A stretch of DNA of 64,000 nt from Burkholderia sp. SRS-46 (lineage in GTDB: Bacteria; Pseudomonadota; Gammaproteobacteria; Burkholderiales; Burkholderiaceae): NCBI RefSeq assembly GCF_004343775.1, contig NZ_PTXL01000010.1, positions 124,001-188,000 of the forward strand, read 5' to 3'. This document shows positions 26,391-36,700 of this stretch, one piece after another. Each line of letters begins with the position of its first letter. Position 1 is the stretch's first letter. Made by a program: the position numbers and the translations under genes. The notes beneath the pieces are model-generated. The model ran no database searches. It was not told the DNA's origin and worked only from the letters and a program-made list of their open reading frames with translations.

Positions 26391-26498
26391 ATAAGCGCTG
26401 AAGCTATTGCTTTTGCGAGATACTGAACTATTTTGGCATAAAGACCTTGGTCTGTTGTTGCACCGGGTCCCCGCTGGGGCGGGTGGCATTTCGGCAAT

Positions 26499-27155
26499 TC
26501 ACAAGACGTGGATGTCTAGACTTCCGAGCAACTCCGTGGCTTGTTGACTGGAAATCACTGCGCCTCGAAACACTGCTGCGTCTTTCAGGGACAGATTGCC
26601 CAAATCACATCCGCGCAAATCGGCACCCCGAAACTGTGCATCTCTCAGGGAGGTGCCGCGCAAACGACAATCGATCAACGTCGCCTCTCGAAAATCCACT
26701 TGAGCAAGATCGGCATCACTGAAATCCAACCCTCGCAGCACGCGCTTGCGAAATGAAATTCCTCTCAGGACGGCGCTGACCAAGAGGCAATTTTCGATCT
26801 CTACACCGAGCATGTGAGCATTCGAGAAGTTCGCGCCCGTCAGCTTCGACTCTTCAAAGCGAGCGGACGCTAACCGTGCCTCGTACCAGTCCGAATTAGC
26901 AAAGTTGCATCGAGAAAACTTCCCATCACAACAATCCGCAGCCGAGAATCTCGCATGCTCGGCTTTACAGGCATGCCAGGTGCTGCCCAACAGACGAGTT
27001 CGGCTGAAATCGACGCGCTCGAACGTGCAATGCGTGAAGGTCGCGTAAGAAAGATCGAGACTGGACAGATCCGCCTCGGACCACGAACACTCTACAAAGG
27101 CCCGCTCCCCGTTCCGCAGGGCAATCTCGATATCTTCTCGGTTCACTTGCTGCAT
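26499..27155 (-). CDS. Pentapeptide-repeat protein (McbG/Qnr-like)
   Basis: A 218-residue protein built of pentapeptide repeats of the A(D/N)LxX type, such as FVECSWSEADLSSLDLSYAT, FTHCTFERVDFSRTRL, LTGANFSNAHML, LRGLDFSDADLAQVDFREAT and FRGADLRGCDLGNLSL. The repeats should form a right-handed quadrilateral helix that mimics DNA; length and pattern match the McbG/Qnr group, whose members protect DNA gyrase from topoisomerase poisons. Whether this one acts on gyrase is unknown. It has no signal peptide and ends with a non-repeat helix. It is intact although its neighbours are decayed. Confidence 0.85.
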   Translation of the reverse strand: MQQVNREDIEIALRNGERAFVECSWSEADLSSLDLSYATFTHCTFERVDFSRTRLLGSTWHACKAEHARFSAADCCDGKFSRCNFANSDWYEARLASARFEESKLTGANFSNAHMLGVEIENCLLVSAVLRGISFRKRVLRGLDFSDADLAQVDFREATLIDCRLRGTSLRDAQFRGADLRGCDLGNLSLKDAAVFRGAVISSQQATELLGSLDIHVL

Positions 27156-27260
27156 AGCATATTTCTAGTTCCCCTGCCATCAACAGCGGATTCCTATCCG
27201 CAAACCTTTCAGGCATTCCAACAAGCCCGACCGCCGCCACGGTATGGGCCTAATAAACGT

Positions 27261-28933
27261 TTAGGTTTTTCGCGCGCCGAACGCTTGATCGAACTGCCGA
27301 GCGCGCTGCACTTCGTCGCTGTGCAGATAGGTCGACGTCGTCGAGATCGACGCGTGACGCAGGTTGTCGCGCAGCATGATCAGCTCGGCGCCCCGGGCGA
27401 GTGCGTGCGAGGCATGCGTGTGCCGCATCCAGTGCGGGCTTGCGCGGCGCAACTTTTCCGCCGCCGCGGGCAGCTCGTCCTGTATCGCATCGGCCACCAA
27501 GACAAAGAACCGTCTCAGCACGCGCCAGAGCCGCGTGCTTTCGATGCCTGCACCGTCCTCCTCAGACTTGCGACGAGCGGCGTCGTCGGGTTCCAGCGCA
27601 CAGGCGCGACGGGCAGACCTCGCTGCATGAGATTCTGGTCGAGTGCCGTCCGGGCAAGCGGCGGCAACGCCACCTTGCCACGCTTGCCGCCCTTGCCGAG
27701 CACGTGCAGCCAATGATCGCCATGCTCATCCCGACGGATGTCGGCGAGCGTTGCGCCAACCAGCTCGCTGGCACGCAGGCCCGTCGCATAGCCGAAGTCC
27801 AGCGGAAACCGCAGGCGCTGGGCGGCTGGTGCGCTCCAGCCATAGGACCATTCAAGGCCGTCGGCAACTGTGCGGATCAGCAGCCATTCGCCTTCGGAGA
27901 AGCCGCGCGACACGTCCAGACCTGCGCGCGGCGCGTGGCTCTTGACCTTGACGCCGGCGAACGGATTCGCGAGTACGTAGCGCTGCTCGACCAGCCAGCG
28001 GAACAGTGCCGACAGAACGTTCAGTGCGTATGCCGCTGATCGGGGGGAAAGCGCTCCAGTGAACGGCCGCCATTCGACACTGTGTCGCGGCCGCGACGGT
28101 CCGATCCAACACTCACGCGGGGTCGGCCGGCGCAGGAACGTCCGGTATGCGATCGCGTCATCGGTGTTGAGCGACGAGAGCGCGCGGTTGCGCTCGACGA
28201 TTGTCCACAGGATCAGGCGCTCCGCCTCCTTACGGTAGGCGCGTTGCGTGGCGGCTGATTCGTGCAGCGCCAGCCACGACTGGATTGCTTCGTAATCGTT
28301 GGACGCGTTCAGCAGGCAGGCGGCCCGCGGTGCGCGGAACTGTCCGTGCGAGCCGTCAACGTCGTGGGGCACACGCAACTGCTCCCATGGCACGACGTTC
28401 CCCGCCGGCGCGGTGACGATCAACGCCCGCGCCCGTTCAGTCAGTGCCGAATGGGTAGCGAAAAACGCCTCCACGCGACGCGCGCCAGCGACGCCGAGTC
28501 CGTCGATCGCGATCCACCAGCGGCGCCGGCGCGGAATCCGCACGATCAGATCGGCCAGCGTCCGAATGCCATGCGCCTGCAGGGCGGCCACCACGCGCAG
28601 TGGCAACCACCGATCGATCTCGTCAGCAATATGCGGAACCGGTGCTGGCAGGCTGCCCAGCGTCTCGATCGTGCGCGCGACGGTGTCGGCCGACGCAGTG
28701 GATCGCTCGCCGAATGTTGCGGCTAGGTCGGCTCGGTGACGGCTCGTCGCGAACGCGACCAGGGTGCGCCGAATGCCGCCGAGCACGCCGCGCGCGGATG
28801 CCCCGGGCGCCTTGCGGTCGCCCGGATAGCGCGCGACGGCCGCCCGGGCGTCGAGCCCGGCGTACCAGGCGCGCAGCGCAGCCAGTTCGGCGTCGCCGGG
28901 GAAGGAGACGGGTCCGGTCTCGCGCGTTTTCAT
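27261..28933 (-). pseudogene. Tyrosine recombinase with DUF3701-type N-terminus, frameshifted
   Basis: The first frame (start 28933) encodes a ~200-residue N-terminal region (DELAALRAWYAGLDARAAVA with small differences, then a helix-hairpin-like VVAALQAHGIRTLADLIVRI), a SAM-like core-binding domain (ESAATQRAYRKEAERLILWT) and the first half of the catalytic domain with Arg in GYATGLRASELVGATL and Lys in LGKGGKRGKV. At about 27568-27572 a single-base slip moves the frame; the rest (WMRHTHASHALARGAELIML, NLRHASISTTSTYLHSDEVQ) follows in another frame to 27261. All catalytic residues survive in the two pieces. The gene is probably dead unless the ribosome shifts at this site. Confidence 0.8.
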
Positions 28934-29021
28934 GAGTTCCAGTTTAGAGCAACATCAGTGATGGACTGATAAAAATAATTAGTGCACCCAGTAGCAGAAT
29001 TAACGGACTTCAACAGCAACA

Positions 29022-30218
29022 TCAGCTGAGCTTGCGAAGCTGCGCCGAAAATCGTCGTGAAGCAAACAGGCAGGCCATCGCAATCAATGTAATCGCCGCC
29101 GATGCAGTTGGTAGAGCCGCAATGCTCCAATGGTCGGCAATGTGTCCACCGAGCGTCGCGCCGAGCGAGATCCCCATCAGGATGCTGGACGAATTCAGTG
29201 CAAGTAGCATTCCGCGATGGTGAATGTCGAGATATACGATGCGGCGGAGTTGCGATGGATAGAACAGGTCTTGCATAAGCGCCCAGACTATCAGCAGTGG
29301 CAGCACTACGAGCGTCTGCCCGAGCGATGGCAACGGGAGGAACCTCGCGACAGTGATCCCTCCGAACACGAGCAGCATGGAGCCCATGGCGACGGCCAGC
29401 ATGCGGTCGACGGGCCAGCGGTCTGATATTCGCTGCGTGATGATATTGCCGAGCACGCCGGACAAGCCGAACACGAACAGGGCAAGCGCCCCGTGGTTTG
29501 TGCTTACGCCGAATTGCGTGCGCAGCAATGGTAGGATCAGCGTAAAAGTGGAGAAGAACGCAGCCGTTTGCAACAGCGCAACACCGAGGCCTCCCATGAT
29601 CGCGGGTTGTGCGACGAGCTGCACCAGCCCGAAAGGGTGAAGGCGTACACCGCACGAAGTATCGCGAACTCGGAAACCGATCCACGCGGCGCTGCCGAGC
29701 GATACGAGCGCCAGCAGCCCAAATACCCAGCGCCACCCTAGCCAGTGGGCAATCGCAGCGGAAAGCGGCGCGCTGATTACGCCGGACAATGTCACACCGA
29801 CGAAAACGGTCGCGAGTGCCCTTCCTTGACGTTCCGGAGGTGCAATGCTTGTGCCGATTGCCGTAGCAAACGGGCTAACCGCAGCAGCACCCAGACCAGC
29901 AACGACACGCATTGCGACAAGCCAGCCGAAACTGGGAGCTGACATACCGCATATCGATGCAGTTCCCATCAGAAACAACCCGCCGATCAGTACGTCTCGG
30001 CGGCGTAAATGGCCAATCAGGATTTGCAGGACAGGGGCACCGACCGCGAACGTGAGCGAATATACGGCGATAAGCCGCGCAGCGTGTCCTGTCGATATGT
30101 GCCAGTCGCTGATCACGCCGGGAAGTAAGCCCACGATGCCATAGGACATGCTGCCGACGGCGAAATTAGAGGAAGCCAGAGCATATAGCGCGGGCCGTTC
30201 CGGGTACTGTCGTGTCAT
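29022..30218 (-). CDS. MFS transporter, DHA1-type efflux permease
   Basis: The 398-residue protein has twelve hydrophobic segments in two groups of six. Typical MFS features include the loop after TM2 (GHLRRRDVLIGGLFLMG) and a motif-C-like TM5 (GRALATVFVGVTLSGVISAP). It is closest in character to AraJ/Bcr-like drug:H+ antiporters, so it probably exports a small molecule or drug, but the substrate cannot be told. The start at ATG 30218 gives a short N-terminus before TM1. It runs in the same direction as the S9 peptidase upstream, with an IS5 fragment between. Confidence 0.85.
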   Translation of the reverse strand: MTRQYPERPALYALASSNFAVGSMSYGIVGLLPGVISDWHISTGHAARLIAVYSLTFAVGAPVLQILIGHLRRRDVLIGGLFLMGTASICGMSAPSFGWLVAMRVVAGLGAAAVSPFATAIGTSIAPPERQGRALATVFVGVTLSGVISAPLSAAIAHWLGWRWVFGLLALVSLGSAAWIGFRVRDTSCGVRLHPFGLVQLVAQPAIMGGLGVALLQTAAFFSTFTLILPLLRTQFGVSTNHGALALFVFGLSGVLGNIITQRISDRWPVDRMLAVAMGSMLLVFGGITVARFLPLPSLGQTLVVLPLLIVWALMQDLFYPSQLRRIVYLDIHHRGMLLALNSSSILMGISLGATLGGHIADHWSIAALPTASAAITLIAMACLFASRRFSAQLRKLS

Positions 30219-30334
30219 ACATCTCCTGTCTAGTTGGATTGATTCATCGGATGTCTTTGAGGCATATCAACCTCAGAGAATGACTTTGGCGAAAGGCGGC
30301 GACAGCCACGATCTGCTCGGAAAGAGGTGGCGCC

Positions 30335-30648
30335 ATCGAGGCTCGCCCGATCCCAATCAATTTGGTCGTGTTCTCGCAATCGACAAAGCATCGTCAGATG
30401 CAATCGCTCCCACACGTCTGCGGCTTGCCAGTCTCGTAGATGCCGCCAGCGCGTCACGCCGCTGGCGAAGCCAAGCTCCTGCTGCAAATCCTCCCATGGA
30501 ATACCGGCCTGCAGCACATACAGATGCCGTTCAGAGCTGCGCGGTCGTCAACCGTGCGACGTCGACCGCCTTTGGGTGATGTCGCAAAAACCGGGACCAG
30601 CGGTTCCAGCGCAGCCCACAACTCTTTGCTAATTTTGCGTCTTGCCAT
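30335..30648 (-). mobile_element. IS5-family transposase, N-terminal fragment with frameshift
   Basis: From ATG 30646-30648 the frame reads MARRKISKELWAALEPLVPV, then KGGRRRTVDDRAALNGI. One base is then missing, and the protein continues in the next frame as VLQAGIPWEDLQQELGFASG, then WDRASLDGA. That is the N-terminal part of IS5-group transposases. Homology ends near 30335, before most of the DDE catalytic domain. The fragment separates the MFS and peptidase genes. Confidence 0.8.
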
Positions 30649-30720
30649 TCCGCGAGGATATGGCGGTCGCAGCCTCATGTCCGGGTTGAGTTTGCGACTC
30701 TAAGCGTTGACGATTGTTTC

Positions 30721-32481
30721 TTAAGCTACATCGGCAGGGCTAAGGCGCTGCAACCATGCCACGATCCGGTTGAAAGCATCGCGAATATTCGCTGGACTCG
30801 TGAAGATATGTTCCTCGCCCCAGTACCGGACGAATTCAACCGGTTTCCCAAGGCGATGAAGCGCATGAAACATCGCCTCAGACTGTGTGATTGGTGGATA
30901 GGAGTCCAGATCACCGTGCAGTATCAGAAGCGGCGCATGGATCGAATCAGCGCGGAACAACGGGCTATTGCGAAGGTAATGATCCGCATGTTGGGCGGGC
31001 GGTCCGGGTAGTGCGAAGCTATCCTCGCATGCTTGGTCAAGAGCAAGCCCGCCATAGCTGCTTCGGTATCGTCGTCGCATATCGATTTGTCCATGCAGCG
31101 CGATGAGATCGGAAAACCCGGCTATCGCAATCCCCGATCTGAACAATTCCGTCGTAGCCAGCAAAGCCATGGTCGCCCAACCGCCTCGGCTGTGCCCCAT
31201 TACATGAACTTGCGTTCTATCGATCAAACCGGCTTCTGCAGCGGCGTCGAGCGCTGGCTTTACACCTGCAGCCAGCGAATCGATCATTTCGCCGCCACTG
31301 TCGCGGAAGAAGGGTAAGCTAGGTTGAAGAACGACGTAACCCTGCGCTGCAAGGAGGTGCAGATTCAACAAGCCTGGTTGATCGAGCATCTCGTAGGCGG
31401 GCACTCCAACGTCGCAAACGTACTCGGGATAAACGAACACAACAGCTCGACGTGGCTGTCCCTCTGACCAGTCCGGCGGCAGGATGCAACGGGTCACGGC
31501 AGTCGTGCCATCTTCAAGGCGATATGTGAGATCACGAACCGGTCCTTTGAGGACTCCAGCAAGGTGATCGTTGCATATGAGTAGTGCACTATCTTCGTTC
31601 TCATGACCCGTGCGCCAATTCAACGTCGTCGGACCATCGTCGGAGCGTCTTAGCGTTAGCGCTTGCCCAGTGGACGCATCCGAAAACAGGCTTCTGTCCG
31701 GCGAGTAAAGGTCTTCTATCTGCGATGTCACCGTAGTGTCGGTGATCTGCCGATTCGCGAATTCCGCAATGAGTTCCGGAAGAGCATCTTCGTCCCGAAA
31801 TGAAATGACGGCCCCAGTCGCAACGTCGATGCAGACGATGTCACTCCGTTCGTATTGAACGTCCACCGACAAGGCACTCGCGGTTGCATGTTGTCCCTCA
31901 CGTTGTTGACGCCACGCCGCAGTGGCGAGTTCCGGCGTATCTCGTGTCAAACTGATTGCGTCGATTCGGGCGCCGCGAGGTAGCAGGCGGCACACAATTT
32001 CCAGCCCACTGATCCAGTGAATTGACGGCGTGGGACTGAAGTAGACGTCGAGATCGCGGTCGCCGAGCAATCGCACCTGTCCCGACGCTACGTCCACAAC
32101 GCAAGGGCGAATGCGCTCGCCGTTCGTCGCCGCTGCGGCAATCATGGTGCCGCACGGTGACCAGGTCGGAGAGAATAGGCCACATTCGTCAGGTCCGCTC
32201 AAGCGCCGGACATCACGCGTGGCCAAATCGATCAGACACAGCCGCGCGCGATCGACGCCCAATAGAGTCTGTGGACTAGCCGACTGAGCAGACGACAGTC
32301 CATTGGTGATGACGACAGCTAACCGGGTTCTACACGGACTGAATTCGAATAGGGGACCATAGGTCCGGTTAAAGCCTTCAATTGCCAGCACATCTTCAAT
32401 ACCGAGAAGCCGCCCGGATAGGTTCGTATCGGTCAAGGTATCCCTATAAGGTAGATTATCGAATGGTTCCGAATACGGCAT
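30721..32481 (-). CDS. S9 family (prolyl oligopeptidase-like) serine peptidase
   Basis: A 586-residue protein with an N-terminal beta-propeller-like domain (residues ~1-330) and a C-terminal alpha/beta-hydrolase domain. The nucleophile elbow is GHSRGGW, the acid is probably in HGDLDSYPP, and the His is in WGEEHIF, the complete S9 triad. No signal peptide is evident, so the enzyme is probably cytosolic and cleaves short peptides or acylated amino acids. Isopeptidases of lasso peptide clusters belong to the same family, but no lasso precursor or maturase gene is present here. The MFS gene downstream could form a functional pair with it; this is speculative. Confidence 0.85.
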   Translation of the reverse strand: MPYSEPFDNLPYRDTLTDTNLSGRLLGIEDVLAIEGFNRTYGPLFEFSPCRTRLAVVITNGLSSAQSASPQTLLGVDRARLCLIDLATRDVRRLSGPDECGLFSPTWSPCGTMIAAAATNGERIRPCVVDVASGQVRLLGDRDLDVYFSPTPSIHWISGLEIVCRLLPRGARIDAISLTRDTPELATAAWRQQREGQHATASALSVDVQYERSDIVCIDVATGAVISFRDEDALPELIAEFANRQITDTTVTSQIEDLYSPDRSLFSDASTGQALTLRRSDDGPTTLNWRTGHENEDSALLICNDHLAGVLKGPVRDLTYRLEDGTTAVTRCILPPDWSEGQPRRAVVFVYPEYVCDVGVPAYEMLDQPGLLNLHLLAAQGYVVLQPSLPFFRDSGGEMIDSLAAGVKPALDAAAEAGLIDRTQVHVMGHSRGGWATMALLATTELFRSGIAIAGFSDLIALHGQIDMRRRYRSSYGGLALDQACEDSFALPGPPAQHADHYLRNSPLFRADSIHAPLLILHGDLDSYPPITQSEAMFHALHRLGKPVEFVRYWGEEHIFTSPANIRDAFNRIVAWLQRLSPADVA

Positions 32482-32613
32482 CGTCGTGCCTGGTCCAAGA
32501 AGGTGCTTGTTTCGATTTCGGGCGTGCAGCCAATCGCGGCATCCCGGATGGGATATATCTCATCGGTCGCGCCTCACCAGAATCAATTGGTCGATTCTAA
32601 TTCAACCTTACTT

Positions 32614-32743
32614 GTCGATCGATCGAGAAATGGATGCTCGCGAGCTACACCGGCTCGTATGCGACGCTGTGCCCCGAATGGTCGAAGGGTTGGGGCTATA
32701 CCTACTCGGCCGCGTGGCAAGACGACACGATTCCCGGGGCGGT
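32614..32743 (+). other. Fragment of an unrecognised protein gene
   Basis: The plus strand reads SIEKWMLASYTGSYATLCPE, then WSKGWGYTYSAAWQDDTIPG, a tryptophan- and tyrosine-rich stretch with clear coding character that stops at the IS3 junction near 32743. I cannot name the family. No start precedes it, so it is a truncated piece of a lost gene. Confidence 0.4.
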
Positions 32744-32972
32744 TCAGCCTGCCGAAGAATCCCTCACGGGCCGCGTTGTCTGGAGAGCAAGCTTTACGCG
32801 ACATGGATCGGATCAGATTCGCCTTTGCAACCCGCGATAGCCAGCCAGGCCAACGGTAGTGGCCACCCCGATCGGAATGCATGATCTCTCATCGTCCTCG
32901 GTCACGGTCTCGATAGCCGCATCTAACATGGTATTCACGAGTTCTGCGTCGGGGCTTGTGCCAATCGACCAA
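32744..32972 (-). mobile_element. IS3-family (IS150-like) OrfB internal fragment
   Basis: Minus-strand pieces read VVSWSIGTSPDAELVNTMLD-like sequence (32972 to ~32890: PSWSIGTSPDAELVNTMLDA) and, after a frameshift near 32880, MHSDRGGHYRWPGWLSRVAK, IRSMSRKACSPDNAAREGFF. These are the middle part of OrfB with the second and third acidic regions of an IS150-like transposase. Both ends are cut by unrelated sequence. Confidence 0.8.
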
Positions 32973-33277
32973 CTGGGTCACAAGCCGCAGAGCCTCGATC
33001 GCATCCGCGACCGCCTTCGCCTCCCCCGTAAATGCTCACCATCGCGATGTGTCAGCGCGTCGGCAAGATCCGGCGCCCCGCTGGAGCGGGGCGCCCACCA
33101 GGCTGCGATTACCGCCGAGGAGTCCACGCGCCGGTCGTCCAGCCCGACGTGCCGCATTGCGAGTGCGTCGGCATCCGAGAAATCGACTCGGCTCGGTGGG
33201 CGGCGTCGACGCCATGCGCATTTTTCGCGCCAGCAAGTATGTCCAGACAATCGTGCTGTAGTGGTAAACCAAAGTAG
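32973..33277. other. No gene recognised
   Basis: About 300 bases between the IS3 fragment and the lipoprotein gene stop. Open frames exist on both strands because of the high GC, but none has a ribosome binding site or recognisable motif. A short inverted repeat (CGCCCCGCT/AGCGGGGCG, 33072-33091) is present. Confidence 0.4.
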
Positions 33278-33628
33278 TCAGGTGCTTGGGCCGTTCATTT
33301 TCATGCTTTTGGCCGGAGCGGGTACCACCACAACGGGCGTCGGCTCTGCGCTGGCGACGCCACATTGGAACACCAGCGTCCGAGGATCCGCGCCATCGCG
33401 ATACGGCCTGGCCGAATCGATCACTCGCACGAGTTCGTCGCCGCACATGCGCTTCGCAGCCTTCATGCAGGTCGTCTGGCTTGAAACGATGCCGCGACAA
33501 TCGACTTGATAGGTGCGGATACCTTCTCTCGACTGCAGCTCGGACGCGCTGAACGTCGGCCCGGACGCGCTGGAGCAAGCCGAAAGGGACAATACTGACA
33601 AAACGAGTGCGACGCTAATATGCTTCAC
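33278..33628 (-). CDS. Small lipoprotein downstream of adhesin
   Basis: I start at GTG 33626-33628, which has GGAG seven bases upstream; the longer in-frame ATG start has no such site. The 116-residue product has a type II signal peptide (VKHISVALVLSVLSLSAC) with lipobox LSAC, then a small domain with four cysteines (VDCRGIVSSQTTCMKAAKRM, ...CGDELVRVIDSARP..., FQCGVAS) that may form disulfides. It follows the trimeric adhesin by 105 bases on the same strand and may help its assembly in the envelope. The function is unknown. Confidence 0.75.
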   Translation of the reverse strand: MKHISVALVLSVLSLSACSSASGPTFSASELQSREGIRTYQVDCRGIVSSQTTCMKAAKRMCGDELVRVIDSARPYRDGADPRTLVFQCGVASAEPTPVVVVPAPAKSMKMNGPST

Positions 33629-33698
33629 TGTAGTACTCCGGAAATTGTGTTGCAAAAGCGAACGCCGCATGGCCATGCAGGCGGGTTCGCGCATATCC

Positions 33699-33729
33699 GT
33701 CATCGGGCATGCGTGCGCTGCCCGATGAC
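33699..33729. terminator. Intercistronic hairpin between adhesin and lipoprotein
   Basis: GTCATCGGGCA and TGCCCGATGAC form a perfect 11-base stem with a nine-base loop, five bases after the adhesin stop codon. There is no T-tract, so it may be a partial terminator or an mRNA-stabilising element that sets the lipoprotein:adhesin ratio. Confidence 0.5.
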
Positions 33730-33733
33730 GCCG

Positions 33734-36700
33734 TCACTTCCACTGATACAGCATGCCTGCACCGACAACGCGCTGGCTGCCGCTGAAGCCGCCATTCAGC
33801 GTCGCCTTGAGGTTCTCGGTAACGCGCGCCTGCACGCCGATGGCCATCGCCTTCTGGCCCGAGAACGTCGCCGTGCCGACACCCATCGCAAAATTCGAGT
33901 CGCGGTCCATGTGCGGGATCGACGCGATCGCGGCGGTGGCGGCGATCCCCTCGCGCGCCATCGCATCGGTCTGCTGGATCTGCTGCTGCAACTGGTTGAC
34001 GTGGTTGCCCAGATTGTTCACCGACGTCGACAATGCACCCGACACGGCATACAGCTGGTTGACGTTGACCGCGTCGGTCCCTTGCGTACCCTCGGCCACG
34101 TTGACGACCTGACGCGCAGCCTTGTCAGAGCCGACCGCGACGACGCCGGAGCGGCCGCCGTCATCGCTGCCCGTTCCGATCGCCACCGAATGATTGCCCG
34201 ACGACGTCGCGCCGACGCCCATCGCGGTCGAACCACTGCCGCTTGCCTGTGAGCCGTTGCCCACGGCCGTGCTGCTCGCGCCGGATGCCACCGCACCCGA
34301 GCCGCCGGCGGACGAGTTCGAACCCGTGGGCGACGCTGGCGTACCACCGGCGGAAGGCACTGATGAGAACGATCCTCCGTCGCCGCCCCTCTGCTGATTG
34401 ATCAACGTGGTCAGTTTGCTGGCCACCGCGTCAAGTTGCGACACATTGACCGCATCGGCCCCCGCGCGTCCGGCGGCCAGGCCCGTGATCTGCCGGTTGC
34501 CGACGTTGACCTCGCCCGCCGACGACTGCGGGCTGCTCAACCCGTATGCGACGTAATTGTTCAACGCGCCAACCGCCGTCAGCGATCCGGCGCCGAGCGC
34601 GACGCTGTTGGCGAACGTCGCGCTCGCGCCGGCGCCCAGCGCCAGCGCATTGATCGCACTGCCCTGCGCACCCGAACCGAGCGCCACGCTGCCGGCATTC
34701 AGCGCGCGCGCATTCGCGCCCTGCGCGATCGACTGCGCGCCGCCGGCCGCCGCACCGCTGCCGAGCGCGAGCGCATCCGCCTGCGCGGCGCTCGAGCCCT
34801 GCCCGATCGCCACGCCGCCGGGCGCCGTCGCATCGACGATCGCGCCGTTCCCGATGCCTACGCCGTTATCGCCGTTCACGACGGTCGTCGGACCGACCGC
34901 GACCGACTCCGCGCCCACTGCCAGCGAATCGGTCCGCGCGGAGTTTGCGTGGAAGTACATCTGCCCGCTCACCGCGAACGACGACAGCGCGCCGGCCAGT
35001 TGCCGCACCGTGACCGCGTCCTGCGCCTGCGTGCCGTCCGCAACGTTGGTCAGTTGCCGATAGGTGTTGCCGCTCGCGCTGCCGAACGACACCGCCCCGA
35101 GCAAGGTCTGGTCCGACGTGTTGAACGGAACTGCCCGACTGCCGATCGTCACCGAACCGGCACCCGACAGCACCGCTCGATCCGATACCGAACCCGAGCC
35201 GATCGCCACGCCACCCGCGATCGATGCGCTCGACTGCGCGCCAAACGCCAGCGCATTCGCCGCCTGCGCCTGCGCGCCGTTGCCGGCTGCCAGGCTGTTC
35301 GTTCCGCCCGCGATGGCCTGCGGGCCGATCGCGACGCTGTCGGTACCCGTCGCCTGGCTGTCGGCCGCGCTGGAGTTCGCGCGGAAATACTTGATGCCGC
35401 CGCCGTTCTGGATGTTGTTGACGGCATTCGTCACGCTGGTCACGTTCTGGTTCGTCGCGTACAGCTGCGAGCCGTTGACCGCGTCCGTGCTCGTCGGGCT
35501 CAATGCGCCGGCCGCGACGTTCGTGATCGTGTTCGGGCTACTGCCGCCGTGCTTGGCACTGAAAGCGCCGGCGCCGCCGTTCGCCGTCGGGTCCCACATC
35601 AGCGCGTCGTTCTGCACCTGGCTGACCTTCGAGCTGACTGCCTGCAGCTGGCTGACGTTCACGGCATCGGTCGGCGCGGCGCCTGCCGCGACGTTCGTGA
35701 TGCGACGCTCGGCCCCCGCCGAACCCACCGACACTTCACCCGCGGGCGTCGCGCCCGCCAGCGGCGCAGTGCCGGGGTTGTATGCGGCAAGCCCCAGATT
35801 GGCGTTCGTCGTCGAATTCGCGCCGAGCGCGACCGAATTCGCGGTGGTCGCCTGCGCGCCGCCGCCGATCGCGACGCTGTCCGCGCCGGTGGCCTGGCTG
35901 TCCGCAGCCGTGGAATTGGCGTGGAAATACTTGATCCCGCCACCGTTGGTCATGTTGTTGATCGCCGTGGTATTCGCGGTGACCTGCTGGTTCGTCGCGT
36001 AGAGCTGCGAGCCGTTGACTGCATCCGTGCTGGTCGGGTTCAGCTGGCCGGCAGCGACATTCTGGATCTGCCGTTCCGCGCCGTTGGTGCCCATGCTCAC
36101 CGCGCTCGTCGGATTCGCGCCCGCGAAGACGTAGTGGGTGCCGCCGATCGTCGCGCCGGATGTCGGGGTGACCGCCGCAGACGTCGAATTGGCGCCGAGC
36201 GCGATATCGCCCGCATCGTTCGCGACGGCATTCGTGCCGATCGCGACACTGTCGGCACCAAGCGCGCGGCTGTCGACGCCGGTCGAATTGGCGTGGAAAT
36301 ACTTGACGCCCGCGGTCGTCCCGCCGCCACCGATCGCGTTCAGCACGTTCTGGACGGAGCTATACGTATTGCCCGCATAGCTGAGGTTCGCCGTCACGAC
36401 GCCGGTCGCGCTGTTGTAGGTGCTGCCGCCGCCGAGGCTCGACGCGACGCTGCTGCCGAGCGTATTGACGCCGGACACCACCGAGAACAACTGCGATCCG
36501 TTGATCGCATCGGTGCTTGCCGCCGAGACCACGCCGGCGGCGACGTTTTGCAGTTGCCGCTCCTGGCCGGACGCGCCGACCGACACGACGCCGTTGGCCG
36601 CGCTCGCGAGGCCGGCCGCGGTCCCGCCGTACAGCGCGGTCGTTCCGGTGTTCGGGGCGGCCGTCGTGCTGCCTGCGCCGAGGGCGACGCTGTTGGCGAG

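Noticed and set aside
30721..32481. Lasso peptide cluster with S9 isopeptidase
   Set aside because: No precursor peptide, lasso cyclase or leader-processing peptidase gene is adjacent; only the enzyme family fits.
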